Shown piece after piece: positions 16,826 through 26,680 of a stretch of 64,000 nt of DNA (positions within the stretch are counted from its first letter, which is position 1; each line of letters starts with the position of its first letter). A program made the position numbers and the translations under genes. The notes under the pieces are model-generated. The model worked only from the letters and a program-made list of their open reading frames with translations, did not search any database and was not told the DNA's origin. The stretch comes from Negadavirga shengliensis (lineage in GTDB: Bacteria > Bacteroidota > Bacteroidia > Cytophagales > Cyclobacteriaceae), in the NCBI RefSeq assembly GCF_042652345.1, contig NZ_JBHSJJ010000005.1:186001-250000 (forward strand). The letters run 5' to 3'.

Positions 16826-18328
16826 ATGGCGAATACTGGTAAGATAACTCAGGTAATTGGTCCTGTAGTGGATGTTTCCTTTGAGGGAAGTAAATTGCCG
16901 AATATCCTTGATGCACTTGAGATCACGAAAGAAAACGGCCAGAAAGTAGTTCTGGAAGTTCAGCAACACCTTGGGGAAAATAGGGTGAGGACCATAGCCA
17001 TGGATTCTTCCGAGGGCATGGTGAGGGGTATGGATGTACTGGATCTCGAAGCCCCCATTTCAGTACCTACTGGAGATGCCATCAAAGGAAGGTTATTCAA
17101 TGTGGTAGGGGAAGCCATTGATGGTCTGCCCCAGCCTGAAACCAAAAACAGGTTGCCGATCCACCGTTCAGCACCTAAATTCGAAGACCTTTCCACTTCA
17201 ACTGAAGTACTCTATACCGGTATCAAAGTAATTGATTTGATAGAACCTTACGCCAAAGGTGGTAAAATCGGTCTTTTCGGAGGTGCAGGTGTGGGTAAAA
17301 CCGTATTGATCCAGGAGTTGATCAACAACATCGCCAAAGCTTACTCAGGTCTTTCCGTATTTGCGGGTGTAGGTGAAAGAACCAGGGAAGGAAACGACCT
17401 TCTCCGGGAAATGATCGAGTCCGGCATTGTTACGTATGGTGATGACTTTGTACATTCCCTGGAAGAAGAAGGGGGCTGGGATCTTTCCAAAGTAGATATT
17501 GACAAGCTTCAGGATTCTAAGGCCACATTCGTTTTCGGACAGATGAACGAACCTCCCGGAGCCCGTGCCCGCGTAGCGCTAACAGGTCTTACCCTGGCAG
17601 AATACTATCGTGATGGTGAGGGTGAAGGTGCCGGAAAGGACATCCTGTTCTTTATCGACAACATCTTCAGATTTACCCAAGCGGGTTCTGAAGTATCGGC
17701 CCTCTTGGGAAGGATGCCTTCCGCTGTGGGGTACCAACCTACTTTGGCCACAGAAATGGGAGCCATGCAGGAGAGAATCACCTCTACCAAAAATGGATCC
17801 ATTACATCGGTACAGGCGGTTTACGTGCCTGCGGATGACTTGACGGATCCTGCGCCGGCCACTACCTTTGCCCACTTGGATGCCACTACGGTACTTTCGA
17901 GAAAAATAGCTGAGTTGGGGATCTATCCAGCCGTAGATCCGTTGGATTCCACTTCCAGGATTTTGGAGCCGGGGATTTTGGGGGATGAGCACTATGACTG
18001 CGCTACGAGGGTAAAAGAAATCCTGCAGCGTTATAAGGAACTTCAGGATATCATTGCCATCCTGGGTATGGAAGAACTTTCGGAAGAGGACAAGCTGGTG
18101 GTACACAGGGCAAGAAGGGTTCAAAGGTTTCTTTCTCAGCCTTTCCATGTCGCTGAGCAGTTTACCGGCCTTAAGGGAGTTTTGGTGGATATCAAAGACA
18201 CCATCAAAGGCTTTAATATGATCATGGACGGTGAGCTGGATCACCTGCCTGAGGCCGCATTCAACCTGGTAGGTACCATTGAGGATGCCATTGCAAAAGG
18301 CGAAAAAATGCTTGCGGAAGTCCAATAA
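16826..18328 (+). CDS. atpD: F0F1 ATP synthase subunit beta
   Basis: Catalytic beta subunit, 500 aa. The P-loop GGAGVGKT is at about residues 152-159; the catalytic glutamate lies in GVGERTREGNDL; ALTGLTLAEYYRD, LFFIDNIFRF and the conserved S-x-LLGRMPSAVGYQPTLATEMG block follow. The C-terminal domain contains ILGMEELSEEDKLVVHRARR near the DELSEED position. atpC follows, and the other ATP synthase genes are not in the window, as is usual in Bacteroidota. Confidence 0.99.
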   Translation: MANTGKITQVIGPVVDVSFEGSKLPNILDALEITKENGQKVVLEVQQHLGENRVRTIAMDSSEGMVRGMDVLDLEAPISVPTGDAIKGRLFNVVGEAIDGLPQPETKNRLPIHRSAPKFEDLSTSTEVLYTGIKVIDLIEPYAKGGKIGLFGGAGVGKTVLIQELINNIAKAYSGLSVFAGVGERTREGNDLLREMIESGIVTYGDDFVHSLEEEGGWDLSKVDIDKLQDSKATFVFGQMNEPPGARARVALTGLTLAEYYRDGEGEGAGKDILFFIDNIFRFTQAGSEVSALLGRMPSAVGYQPTLATEMGAMQERITSTKNGSITSVQAVYVPADDLTDPAPATTFAHLDATTVLSRKIAELGIYPAVDPLDSTSRILEPGILGDEHYDCATRVKEILQRYKELQDIIAILGMEELSEEDKLVVHRARRVQRFLSQPFHVAEQFTGLKGVLVDIKDTIKGFNMIMDGELDHLPEAAFNLVGTIEDAIAKGEKMLAEVQ

Positions 18329-18385
18329 AGTTAGAAAACTCACATGGTACCCTTCACATATTCGTGCCATGGTTAATTTGAGCAT

Positions 18386-18631
18386 ATGCATTTAGAAATC
18401 ATAACTCCGGATAAAAAAGTTTTTGAAGGGGAGGTTTCCGAAGCCACCTTTCCCGGTGCGGACGGATCCTTTCAGGTCTTGAAAAACCACGCCCCTATTG
18501 TGTCCGCATTGGACAAAGGCGCGGTATCCTATACCACTGCCACTGGAAAGCATTCCCTCATAGTGGACGGCGGAGTAGTGGAAGTAAAAGACAATAATAT
18601 CATCGTTTTGGCTGAGAAAGTCATTTCGTAA
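18386..18631 (+). CDS. atpC: F0F1 ATP synthase subunit epsilon (short form)
   Basis: An 81-aa protein containing only the N-terminal beta-sandwich of epsilon (MHLEIITPDKKVFEGEV, FPGADGSFQVLKNHAPIVSAL). The C-terminal helical hairpin that inhibits ATP hydrolysis in E. coli is missing, as in many Bacteroidota. It lies 57 bp after atpD and ends at a strong terminator. Confidence 0.95.
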   Translation: MHLEIITPDKKVFEGEVSEATFPGADGSFQVLKNHAPIVSALDKGAVSYTTATGKHSLIVDGGVVEVKDNNIIVLAEKVIS

Positions 18632-18649
18632 ACGGATTGCCCAACTTGG

Positions 18650-18685
18650 AAAAGGCCTGATGAATGATTGTCAGGCCTTTTTTTG
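18650..18685 (+). terminator. Terminator of atpDC
   Basis: AAAAGGCCTGA pairs with TCAGGCCTTTT around an 11-nt loop and is followed by T residues. Confidence 0.92.
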
Positions 18686-18807
18686 TTTTCTGCCGCTTGC
18701 CACTAACAAAATAGGTTTTATTTCGTTTAAAACACAGGTAACGGTGTTTCGCTTTATTTTCGAAAGTCATGAAACCGAGCATGACGAAAACGTCACAAAC
18801 TGGGATG

Positions 18808-18825
18808 CCCCGATAGCTATCGGGG
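18808..18825. repeat. Perfect 18-bp palindrome (REP-like)
   Basis: CCCCGATAGCTATCGGGG is perfectly self-complementary and sits between the atpC terminator and the NlpE-META gene. It is either a REP-type repeat unit or a regulator site; only one copy is seen in this window. Confidence 0.6.
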
Positions 18826-18912
18826 GGGAAAACATGCGAGATGCCATGCCTGCATGCTGAAGTGCATCATGGCGCGCAAGCATGTGAGCGCTGAAAAACA
18901 AATTGTAAACAC

Positions 18913-19674
18913 ATGAAAGGAGTGATTTTAATTTTTCTTGCAGGTTGTGTCCTCTGGGGCTGCCAAACCCAATCAGCCGTCACTTACGACGGCCACACAA
19001 GTGCCAATTCTCTGGACTGGGAAGGATATTATAAAGGGACACTCCCCTGTGCAGATTGCGAGGGGATAGCCACTGTCATCCGGTTGGACAGAGAGCAAAC
19101 GTATTCTATCCAAACACAGTATCTCGGAAAAAGTGACCAAACCTATACATCCGAGGGAACCTTTGAATGGAACGAAGGAGGTAGCATCATCACATTAAGC
19201 GGGATGGAAAACGGCCCAAACCAATACCAGGTAGGCGAAAACCGCCTGTTTCAACTGGATAAAAAAGGAAGCAGGATCACCGGCCCATTAGCCGATAAAT
19301 ACATCCTTGAAAAAACCAGCGATATAAAGAATGATCCGCTCACCAACGTAAAGTGGATATTGAAAGACCTGGCGGGAAAGTATACAGATCAGAGCAAGCA
19401 TGGCATTTACATTCAATTCGATGCCGATGAGAACCGCGTAAGTGGCTTTGGAGGATGTAATCAGTTTTTTGGACAATATGAACAAAAAGAAGGGAATAAG
19501 CTGGAATTTGAAAGGTTGGTGAGAACTCAAAAATTATGTTGGGGCTTAGGAGATCTGGAAGACAGGGTGTTTCAGATGCTGGAGATGACAGATAACTATA
19601 CCATTGAAGAGGGAATACTCACCATGAAGAGCATGGAGATGGAGGTCCTGCTGCGCTGGACAGCTGAGGAATAA
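18913..19674 (+). CDS. NlpE N-terminal plus META domain lipoprotein
   Basis: A 253-aa lipoprotein with signal peptide and lipobox near LWGCQ. Residues about 35-130 form an NlpE-like domain: YYKGTLPCADCEGIATVIRL contains the characteristic CxxC pair, then beta strands. Residues about 140-253 form a META/HslJ-like domain: WILKDLAG, VSGFGGCNQFFGQY, and a final MLEMTDNYTIEEGILTM. NlpE senses envelope stress in enterobacteria. The fusion with META is frequent in Bacteroidota, where its role is untested. Confidence 0.85.
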   Translation: MKGVILIFLAGCVLWGCQTQSAVTYDGHTSANSLDWEGYYKGTLPCADCEGIATVIRLDREQTYSIQTQYLGKSDQTYTSEGTFEWNEGGSIITLSGMENGPNQYQVGENRLFQLDKKGSRITGPLADKYILEKTSDIKNDPLTNVKWILKDLAGKYTDQSKHGIYIQFDADENRVSGFGGCNQFFGQYEQKEGNKLEFERLVRTQKLCWGLGDLEDRVFQMLEMTDNYTIEEGILTMKSMEMEVLLRWTAEE

Positions 19675-20091
19675 TCGAGGTATAGCACTGCCATCATTTC
19701 ACAATTTTAGACCGGCTTTACTTGGCGGCTTTGGGATTTTACGCCGTTTTTTCACCCTTTCCAAGTTCCAGGCAATCGCTTTAGGGCAAAATCCTTCGAG
19801 GGGTTGAATGGGTCCGACTGCGAAATAATCGATATTAGCCCTAGTTTGTGTCACGTCTACCTTGACGGATTCCCAACGCACCCCTATCTCCGCCGTGGCG
19901 GAGCAACCCCGCGCGCTGTCTTCCCTTTAGGGGACTGAGGGGTGAGCGAAGGGAAGCGTCAATCAACGTGTGACATGACACTAGAAGGGTCTCTCGATTT
20001 GCTGTAGTAGAAAGCGATTTCTTTGCAATGCTGGTCCCAATACTTGACCCAAAACATTTTTTATCGGTATTTAGGGGATTGAAACCAACAT
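19675..20091. repeat. Gene-free stretch with stacked palindromes
   Basis: No supportable gene. Two hairpins are evident: CTCCGCC-gt-GGCGGAG at 19888-19903, and CTTCCCTT pairing with AAGGGAAG at 19920-19956. The GC-rich, palindromic texture differs from the neighbouring genes and resembles REP/BIME-type intergenic repeats. Confidence 0.5.
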
Positions 20092-22248
20092 ATGATTTCC
20101 ATGATAAGATCGTTCCCTTTTTCGCGCGCTCCCATTTATTTGCTGTTTATTCCTTTTTTGGGTTGCCAGCAATCAGCAAAATTCCAACCCATTTCCGTGG
20201 ACTATCCCGAAACCCAGAAAATCAATCATATAGATAACTACTGGGGAGAGGAGGTCCCTGACCCTTACCGTTGGTTGGAAGACGATTATGCCGAAGAGAC
20301 CAAAGCCTGGGTTAAGGCGCAAAACGAGGTGACTTTTGACTATCTCCAGCAGATTCCATTTAGGGAAAACATCAGGAAGAGACTGGAGGACATGTGGAAC
20401 TATGAGAAAATCAGTGCCCCTTTCCAAAGAGGAGAGTATACCTACTATTACAAAAATGACGGCCTTCAAAACCAATCCGTGCTGTACAGAAAAAAGGGTG
20501 AAAAGGGTGAAGAAGAGCTTTTCCTGGATCCCAATAAGCTTTCTGAGGATGGCACCACTTCCCTAGCGGGTACGGCTTTTACAGAGGATGGCAAGCTTTT
20601 CGCCTACGCCGTATCTGTGGCAGGCTCCGACTGGCGGGATATTTATGTCATGGATGCCGACACCAAAACACTCCTTGAGGACAAAATAGCGGACGCCAAG
20701 TTTACCGGTATCAGTTGGAGGGGTGAGGAAGGCTTTTATTACAGCACCTATGAAAAACCCGACGGCAGCAAATTGTCGGCATTGACCAACCATCATCTGT
20801 TGTATTTTCATCGTCTGGGTACTTCCCAGGAAGAGGATGAACTGATATTCGGCAACCCCGAGGATCCGCGGAGGTATGTAAGTGCGAGGGTCACAGAAGA
20901 CCAGCGATATTTGATCATCTCTGCGGCCAACAGCACCACAGGCAACGCGCTGTACTTTCAGGCGCTTGGCCAAAAAAATGCTCCTATCCTGCCCATCGTG
21001 GAAACCATGGACAATACCCATCGTGTGGTGGACCACCATCAAGGTCATTTTTTGATTGAAACCAATCTGGATGCACCCAACAAAAGGCTGGTCAAAGTTC
21101 CTGTGCAACAACCCGCTCCCGAAAATTGGACGACGCTGATTCCGGAAACCGGAAATGTCCTCAGCATTTCCAAAGGAGGGGGCAGACTTTTCGCATCCTA
21201 TCTGATAGATGCCCTGACAGAGGTGCGTCAATACAGTTATAATGGCGAAGAGGAAAGGGTCATCGAGCTTCCCGGGCCAGGAACCGCTTCCGGCTTCTCC
21301 GCCAGGAGTTTTGAGGATCACCTGTACTATTCTTTCACCTCCTATATCCATCCCGGTACCATTTATAAATACAATATAGAAGAGGGGGAAAGCTCCCTTT
21401 ACATACAGCCTGAGGTGAAGTTTGACCCTGAGGAATATGAGAGCAGGCAGGTCTTCATCCAATCCAAAGACGGCACCAGGTTACCCATGATGATCACGCA
21501 CAAGAAGGGTCTGCAAATGGACGGCAAGAATCCTACTATTTTATACGGATACGGAGGGTTCAATATCAGCCTTACACCTTCATTCAGCATCACCAATGCC
21601 TATTGGCTGGAAAACGGCGGCATTTATGCAGTTCCCAACCTGCGTGGCGGCGGGGAATACGGCGAAAAATGGCACCTGGCGGGCACCAAGCTCAACAAAC
21701 AAAATGTATTTGATGATTTCATCGCTGCGGCCGAATACCTCGTCGCGGAGGGATATACTTCCCCGGATTATCTCGCCATCCGGGGAGGCAGCAACGGGGG
21801 ATTGCTGGTGGGGGCTACCATGACCCAAAGACCGGACCTTGCCGGTGTGGCCCTGCCCGCCGTGGGGGTGTTGGACATGCTCCGTTACCACCAGTTCACC
21901 TCGGGAGCCGGATGGGCTTATGATTTTGGTACCGCCGATGATTCAGAACAAATGTACCGGTACATGAAAAGCTACTCTCCCCTCCACGCCTTGAAAGAGG
22001 GAACCCCATACCCCGCCACTTTGGTCACCACAGCAGACCATGACGACAGGGTCGTTCCTGCCCATTCCTTTAAGTTTGCAGCGAGGTTACAGGATGTCCA
22101 TCAAGGCGAGAGCCCCGTCCTGATACGCATAGAAACCAACGCGGGTCATGGCGCCGGCAAACCCACCTCAAAGATCATCGAGGAGCAAGCCGATATCTTC
22201 GCCTTTACTTTCTATAATATGGGTGTAGAACCCGGATCGGGCAACTGA
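20092..22248 (+). CDS. Prolyl oligopeptidase family (S9A) serine peptidase
   Basis: A 718-aa secreted or lipid-anchored peptidase. The N-terminus has a lipobox-like LLFIPFLGCQQS. The ATG at 20092 or the Met three codons later are both possible starts. A seven-bladed propeller follows (YPETQKINHIDNYWGEEVPDPYRWLED is the family opening). The C-terminal alpha/beta hydrolase has the nucleophile in RGGSNGGLL (about residue 567), the aspartate in TADHDDRVVPAHS and the histidine in AGHGAGKP. It cleaves small proline-containing peptides. It is monocistronic. Confidence 0.93.
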   Translation: MISMIRSFPFSRAPIYLLFIPFLGCQQSAKFQPISVDYPETQKINHIDNYWGEEVPDPYRWLEDDYAEETKAWVKAQNEVTFDYLQQIPFRENIRKRLEDMWNYEKISAPFQRGEYTYYYKNDGLQNQSVLYRKKGEKGEEELFLDPNKLSEDGTTSLAGTAFTEDGKLFAYAVSVAGSDWRDIYVMDADTKTLLEDKIADAKFTGISWRGEEGFYYSTYEKPDGSKLSALTNHHLLYFHRLGTSQEEDELIFGNPEDPRRYVSARVTEDQRYLIISAANSTTGNALYFQALGQKNAPILPIVETMDNTHRVVDHHQGHFLIETNLDAPNKRLVKVPVQQPAPENWTTLIPETGNVLSISKGGGRLFASYLIDALTEVRQYSYNGEEERVIELPGPGTASGFSARSFEDHLYYSFTSYIHPGTIYKYNIEEGESSLYIQPEVKFDPEEYESRQVFIQSKDGTRLPMMITHKKGLQMDGKNPTILYGYGGFNISLTPSFSITNAYWLENGGIYAVPNLRGGGEYGEKWHLAGTKLNKQNVFDDFIAAAEYLVAEGYTSPDYLAIRGGSNGGLLVGATMTQRPDLAGVALPAVGVLDMLRYHQFTSGAGWAYDFGTADDSEQMYRYMKSYSPLHALKEGTPYPATLVTTADHDDRVVPAHSFKFAARLQDVHQGESPVLIRIETNAGHGAGKPTSKIIEEQADIFAFTFYNMGVEPGSGN

Positions 22249-22622
22249 TGTCAGGGATCAAATTCCGGGTTGACCAAAGAGTTTGTTGTGCCACGAGGGC
22301 AGCTAGGAATTCCACCGACCTGTCTCCCTGCCCGCCGTGCGGCTTCGGGGCAGGCAGGTGATGTCCACTAATCCCGAAGCAAGTCCGGGCAGGTCTGCAC
22401 TAATTGGCACTGATTTTATGGAAGGGACCATCTAATTGAACGGCTTCGTTTGGATATTCACTTTTTTTCTTCCTGCTGATCTGTGCATACGTCAAAGCAG
22501 GTGTAACACAATAATGGTTACTTGGTTATTGATTTTTAACTTTTTATCATTTTTTAACACCAAAAGTTTTATATTCTAAAAATAAACACCTATTTTTTTA
22601 GTCTCATTAACTGTTTTCCATC
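22249..22622. repeat. Gene-free stretch with GC-rich inverted repeat
   Basis: CCTGCCC at 22327-22333 pairs with GGGCAGG at 22348-22354. Related GGGCAGG words recur just downstream. The remainder is AT-rich and probably holds the promoter of the next gene. No gene is supported. Confidence 0.5.
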
Positions 22623-23780
22623 ATGAAATATTTTATTCTCATTGGGATATTGCTGGGTGTTTGGGCATGCGGAAGCAAAGGGAAAAACCTCTCATCGGAC
22701 CTTGTCAGGCTGGATTTTTCCCTGGACACGGTAATGGTCAATCCCGGCCAGGAAATTCTTTTCGTCAATTATGGTTTGTACCATTCCCAGTTGAATACGA
22801 GCAAAACCCATCTGTACAATTTCAACCATACGGATTTTGCTATAGAGAAAATCAATCTGGACGAGCTCGCATTTGAAGAAAAGATCAATTTTTCCAAAGA
22901 AGGGCCTGACGGGGTGGGTAATTATTTCAGGCGTTTCCTTCTGATAAATGATGACACCCTTCTGATGAGCAGCTACGAACAGGATGGTTTTTTCGGATGG
23001 GATGCCAAAAAAATCCGCAAATTTGATTTTAAAAAGGTAGGCAAAGAAGGGGATATGATGCCTGAGGGGGATTTCCTGACCGAGGTGATCTCCGTCCCGG
23101 GCCACTCCGATGTTTTTTACGGGCTGGTTTCCAACTGGCAGGAAAAGTCCACGGCTTTGGTCAAGCTGGACCTCAAAGACAATCTTTTTAAAAAAATAGA
23201 GGTCCCCCTATTTGAAAAGAGCAAAAAATATGAAATAGAGTTCAACGATGGACAGAGGGGGTTTGGCATGGGCTCCGAAAAGTTTATCAACTATACCGGT
23301 GGCAAAATCATCATTGGAGTGGATGTTTCAAATGAACTGTATGTCCTGGACCCTGCGACCGATGCCATAAACCTGTACACCTACGAAAACGAGTTGACCG
23401 CAAATGAAAAAGCCAGCAATCCGCCTGCCCAGGTGGGTGATATGAAAGAAATGGAAAGCCTCTTTAGAAAAATCCAGAGCGAAATAGGTTTTCACCGCTT
23501 GGTTTGGGATGAGGAAAATGAGGTTTATTACCGGCTTTCCCAGACATTGGAATTCGATGATTCGGCGGAACGGCCCGAAAATCAACTCTTGCCTTCTGCC
23601 TCAGGAGCCAAGGTGTATATCACTGTTTTCGACAAGGACCTGAACAAAGTGGCGGAGTCTTTGGTGCCGGCGCTGGACAAACGCCCTGCAAGACACTTCG
23701 TCAAAGACGGCAAAATCTGGATATTTGAGAATATCGAGGATGAGATGGGGTTTGTGAGGTTGAGTGTTGAGGGGATTTAG
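22623..23780 (+). CDS. Hypothetical lipoprotein (DUF4221-like)
   Basis: A 385-aa predicted lipoprotein with signal peptide ending in LLGVWACGSKG (cysteine near residue 16). The remainder is a run of beta strands with YNFNHTDFAIEKINLDE, LLINDDTLLMSS and VTVFDKDLNKVAESLV-type repeats, consistent with a beta-propeller. The pattern resembles DUF4221-type proteins of Cyclobacteriaceae, but I am not certain of the family. It overlaps the end of the convergent GH92 gene by 4 bp. Function unknown. Confidence 0.6.
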   Translation: MKYFILIGILLGVWACGSKGKNLSSDLVRLDFSLDTVMVNPGQEILFVNYGLYHSQLNTSKTHLYNFNHTDFAIEKINLDELAFEEKINFSKEGPDGVGNYFRRFLLINDDTLLMSSYEQDGFFGWDAKKIRKFDFKKVGKEGDMMPEGDFLTEVISVPGHSDVFYGLVSNWQEKSTALVKLDLKDNLFKKIEVPLFEKSKKYEIEFNDGQRGFGMGSEKFINYTGGKIIIGVDVSNELYVLDPATDAINLYTYENELTANEKASNPPAQVGDMKEMESLFRKIQSEIGFHRLVWDEENEVYYRLSQTLEFDDSAERPENQLLPSASGAKVYITVFDKDLNKVAESLVPALDKRPARHFVKDGKIWIFENIEDEMGFVRLSVEGI

Positions 23781-26518
23781 TGCTGGTCGAATTTTGCCCC
23801 GTTTGTTCCGGGAGGCAGGTCTTTGATCCCCCAGTTTTTGTTGGGTTCAGAACCTAACCACAGTTCCAATATGCCACCCTTAGCGAATTCTTCGTGCGTA
23901 AACCAGAATTTATCAAGAGCCTGCCCGTTCAGTGCCGCTTTTTGGATGTACAGGTTGTCCTTTGAATTGTCATAGGTAATGATTTCAAACTGCTTGCCGG
24001 CATAGTACTTTTCGTCCAGTTGGATGGTTACTTTATCGAAAACAGGACTGGTAATTTCATAAATCGGGGTTTCTGAGACGCTCCCCTGAATATTGAACAG
24101 ACCGATGGCCATCAATGCGCTCATCCCGCCCATTTGCCCCTGGTCTTCATCATGTCCGCCGTATCCCAGATCCGGTGTGATGCCTCCATAAGCCTGTTCC
24201 TTTACCCTTCTTACCCAATACTGCGTAAGCCAGGGCTTGCCGGCATAGCTGAAAACATGGGCATTGGAGCAAGCGGGTTGGTTGGCATAGCTGACATAAC
24301 CTTCGTTGTACGCAAATACGAAATCGCTCTCTTTTGCCTGTTCAAACGCATGGTTCAGCTTTTCACAGAATATATCCGCCCCTCCCATTAGCTGGACAAG
24401 TTCCCCTATCCCGTGGGATATCCCCCAGGTGCCTTGCCAGGCATTGGCTTCTACCCAACCCGCGCCGGACAAAGGATCGGTATGCATGAACTGGCCGTTT
24501 TTATCTTTTGGGAAAAGCAGTTTTTGGTCCTCGTGGAAAAGGTTCTTCCATCCCCCTGAGCGTTCCAAAAAGAACTTATGGTCTTTGGTTTTTCCCAGAC
24601 TTTTAGCCATTTGTGCCAACGCGTAATCCTGGAACGCCGCCTCGATGGTGATGCCCGCATTCCCGGGCCAGTAACCGTTTTCGGTATAAAAGTCGATATC
24701 TTCATGCGCTCCCAACATTCCCCCGGGTAAATGGTTTTGCCTGACCATTTTATAAGCAAGATCCTCCGGTACTTTGGTCAATAGCTTCTTCTTGTGGGCA
24801 CTGACGATCAGGTTGGTGGCCGGGCAACTCGTCATGATATAGGAATAACCTCCTCCCACGGGGCCTCTGGGGAGCAAGTAGCCATTCCGGGCATATTGTA
24901 CCATGGAGGCTGCCATTTCGTCCATCACCTCCGGCCAGGCCAAACCCCACAGCACATTGAGGTTCCATTGGGTAAGCCACCAGGCATCGGTTTGATACAT
25001 GTTGTACAAAAGATTACCTTCTTTATCCTTTGGCAATTTTTTTACCTTGAAAACCGCATCCGTGAAATTGCCCTCCCTCCGGCCTTCGGTTCTGTCCGGG
25101 TAATCCCCGTTGACGTCATTGATTTTGTGGCGTCCCAACAGTACGTGCCACAGATCCGTATAAAATTTGATTTTCTGGGCATCGGTTCCGCCTTCGACTT
25201 TGATGCGGCTCAGCCAGTCATTCCATATTTCCCGGGACTCACTTCTCACCTTATCAAAATCCCATGAAGTACATTCGGCCTGGAGGTTTTCCCGGGCATT
25301 TTCCACACTTGTATAGGAAATGGCTATTTTCATCTGTAGCAGGTCACCGGCCTTAACCTCGTATTGGGCCACGGCACCTAAGCTGTCTCCCAAAATCTCC
25401 TCTATTCCGGTAAAAAGTTCCTTTCCTTTCCAACCGCCCAACCCCCTGTATGGCTCGTCGAACTGGACCACAAAAAAGACCTCGATTTCCTTCGGCCCTC
25501 CCCAATAACGGTCTACAGAACTAAAGGAGCCTTCAAATTCCCTGTCGCTGATTTTCCTTACCCTGGCATTTTTCATGGTACTGTTTCCAACATACCCGCC
25601 GAGGTTGGTCAGTATGGCAGCCTCCATATCTTTTGTAAACCTATAGCGATAAAAGCTGACCCTTTCGGTGGCTGTAAACTCCACCCAAATGGCGTGGTCT
25701 TGTAAATGTACCCGCTGATAACCCGGCTGCACAATTTCCTCCGAATGGGAGAACCGGGACTTCCAGCCCTGTTGGCCCAAAGTAGGGTCAACATTCGCTC
25801 TGATGGGCATCACCTCTATGCCGGAAAGCATCCAGGCGTGGATCTGCTCAAAGCCCAGAATCTCATTTTCGTTGTAGTTGTAACCTCCTCCATTTTGGTT
25901 TTTGTTTCTGGTAAGGGGAGCCGCGCCTATCATCCCAAACGGACGCTGACCCGGGATAAAGAAGAAATACCTTCCCCTGTTGGTTTCAATATAAGGATCT
26001 ACCCAAGAAACAAAGTCGGAGTTTTCATCGGGTGCGGAAAAGACTTCTATCTCTGAGAAGCCGAGGTCTTTTCCTTTTCCGTCAGTTGTCACAAATTTTA
26101 CCCAGCTAATGGTTTTGGGTTCGAATGCTATGGATTTTCCCGTGCCGTTGTTGGGAATTTCCTGTACCCAGATCATGCTGCCATCGCTGAACAACAATTT
26201 GCCGCCGGCAATGTGGTCTTTTTCAGAAGTCCTGTCATACAAGACAATCCGGTTTACTTTCCTGGGTTTTTCCCATTCCAGTTGTATCCACGGAAAACGG
26301 ATATATCCCCAATCGGTAGTATCTCCCTTGCATGCCCATTCACCCTGACCCAAAATCCCGATAACACCGTCAGCCACGTTTTCCGCAGCATACCCTTCGT
26401 CCAGTATGCTGGAGGCGGTCACTTTTGCTTCCGGGGCAATATTATCAGGGCCGGCTATCGAGGAAAAAGCGTGGAGAATAAAGAACAGACAGGATGCGGT
26501 ATATTTTAGGTAGTGCAT
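23777..26518 (-). CDS. GH92 family alpha-mannosidase with N-terminal discoidin-like domain
   Basis: A 913-aa secreted glycoside hydrolase. After the signal peptide, residues about 25-165 look like an F5/8-type (discoidin) module (NIAPEAKVTASSILDEGYAAENVADG, then WIQLEWEKPRKVNRIVLYD). The GH92 part begins near SWVDPYIETNRGRYFFFIPG and includes GGYNYNENEILGFEQIHAWML and DEDQGQMGGMSALMAIGLF, where the conserved acidic residues of this calcium-dependent family lie. GH92 enzymes remove mannose from alpha-mannans or N-glycans. It is the last gene of the minus-strand mannose locus and fits the neighbouring mannose-metabolism genes. Confidence 0.88.
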   Translation of the reverse strand: MHYLKYTASCLFFILHAFSSIAGPDNIAPEAKVTASSILDEGYAAENVADGVIGILGQGEWACKGDTTDWGYIRFPWIQLEWEKPRKVNRIVLYDRTSEKDHIAGGKLLFSDGSMIWVQEIPNNGTGKSIAFEPKTISWVKFVTTDGKGKDLGFSEIEVFSAPDENSDFVSWVDPYIETNRGRYFFFIPGQRPFGMIGAAPLTRNKNQNGGGYNYNENEILGFEQIHAWMLSGIEVMPIRANVDPTLGQQGWKSRFSHSEEIVQPGYQRVHLQDHAIWVEFTATERVSFYRYRFTKDMEAAILTNLGGYVGNSTMKNARVRKISDREFEGSFSSVDRYWGGPKEIEVFFVVQFDEPYRGLGGWKGKELFTGIEEILGDSLGAVAQYEVKAGDLLQMKIAISYTSVENARENLQAECTSWDFDKVRSESREIWNDWLSRIKVEGGTDAQKIKFYTDLWHVLLGRHKINDVNGDYPDRTEGRREGNFTDAVFKVKKLPKDKEGNLLYNMYQTDAWWLTQWNLNVLWGLAWPEVMDEMAASMVQYARNGYLLPRGPVGGGYSYIMTSCPATNLIVSAHKKKLLTKVPEDLAYKMVRQNHLPGGMLGAHEDIDFYTENGYWPGNAGITIEAAFQDYALAQMAKSLGKTKDHKFFLERSGGWKNLFHEDQKLLFPKDKNGQFMHTDPLSGAGWVEANAWQGTWGISHGIGELVQLMGGADIFCEKLNHAFEQAKESDFVFAYNEGYVSYANQPACSNAHVFSYAGKPWLTQYWVRRVKEQAYGGITPDLGYGGHDEDQGQMGGMSALMAIGLFNIQGSVSETPIYEITSPVFDKVTIQLDEKYYAGKQFEIITYDNSKDNLYIQKAALNGQALDKFWFTHEEFAKGGILELWLGSEPNKNWGIKDLPPGTNGAKFDQH

Positions 26519-26592
26519 GTTTAAGAATGTTGTTGTATTACCAGAGGTGTCGTACCGACTTTGACACGACTCCAGGAAGTTAATCTTCGCAA

Positions 26593-26640
26593 CATAGAAG
26601 GTCCAAAGGAATGGCTGTTTTCCCTTTATGACCTTCTATG
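26593..26640. repeat. Long hairpin between surface-lipoprotein and GH92 genes
   Basis: CATAGAAGGTC pairs perfectly with GACCTTCTATG, and CAAAGG pairs with CCTTTA inside. There is no T-tract on the minus strand, so it looks like an intercistronic mRNA hairpin rather than a terminator. Confidence 0.55.
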
Positions 26641-26680
26641 CTGAAATTCAAACAAAATCAGGTTGTCATTGGACAAATAG

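Noticed and set aside
19699..19881. 60-codon minus-strand frame
   Set aside because: No recognisable pattern, in a palindrome-rich intergenic stretch.
24134..26509. Several plus-strand frames of 60-157 codons opposite the GH92 gene
   Set aside because: They are antisense shadows of a well-supported long gene.
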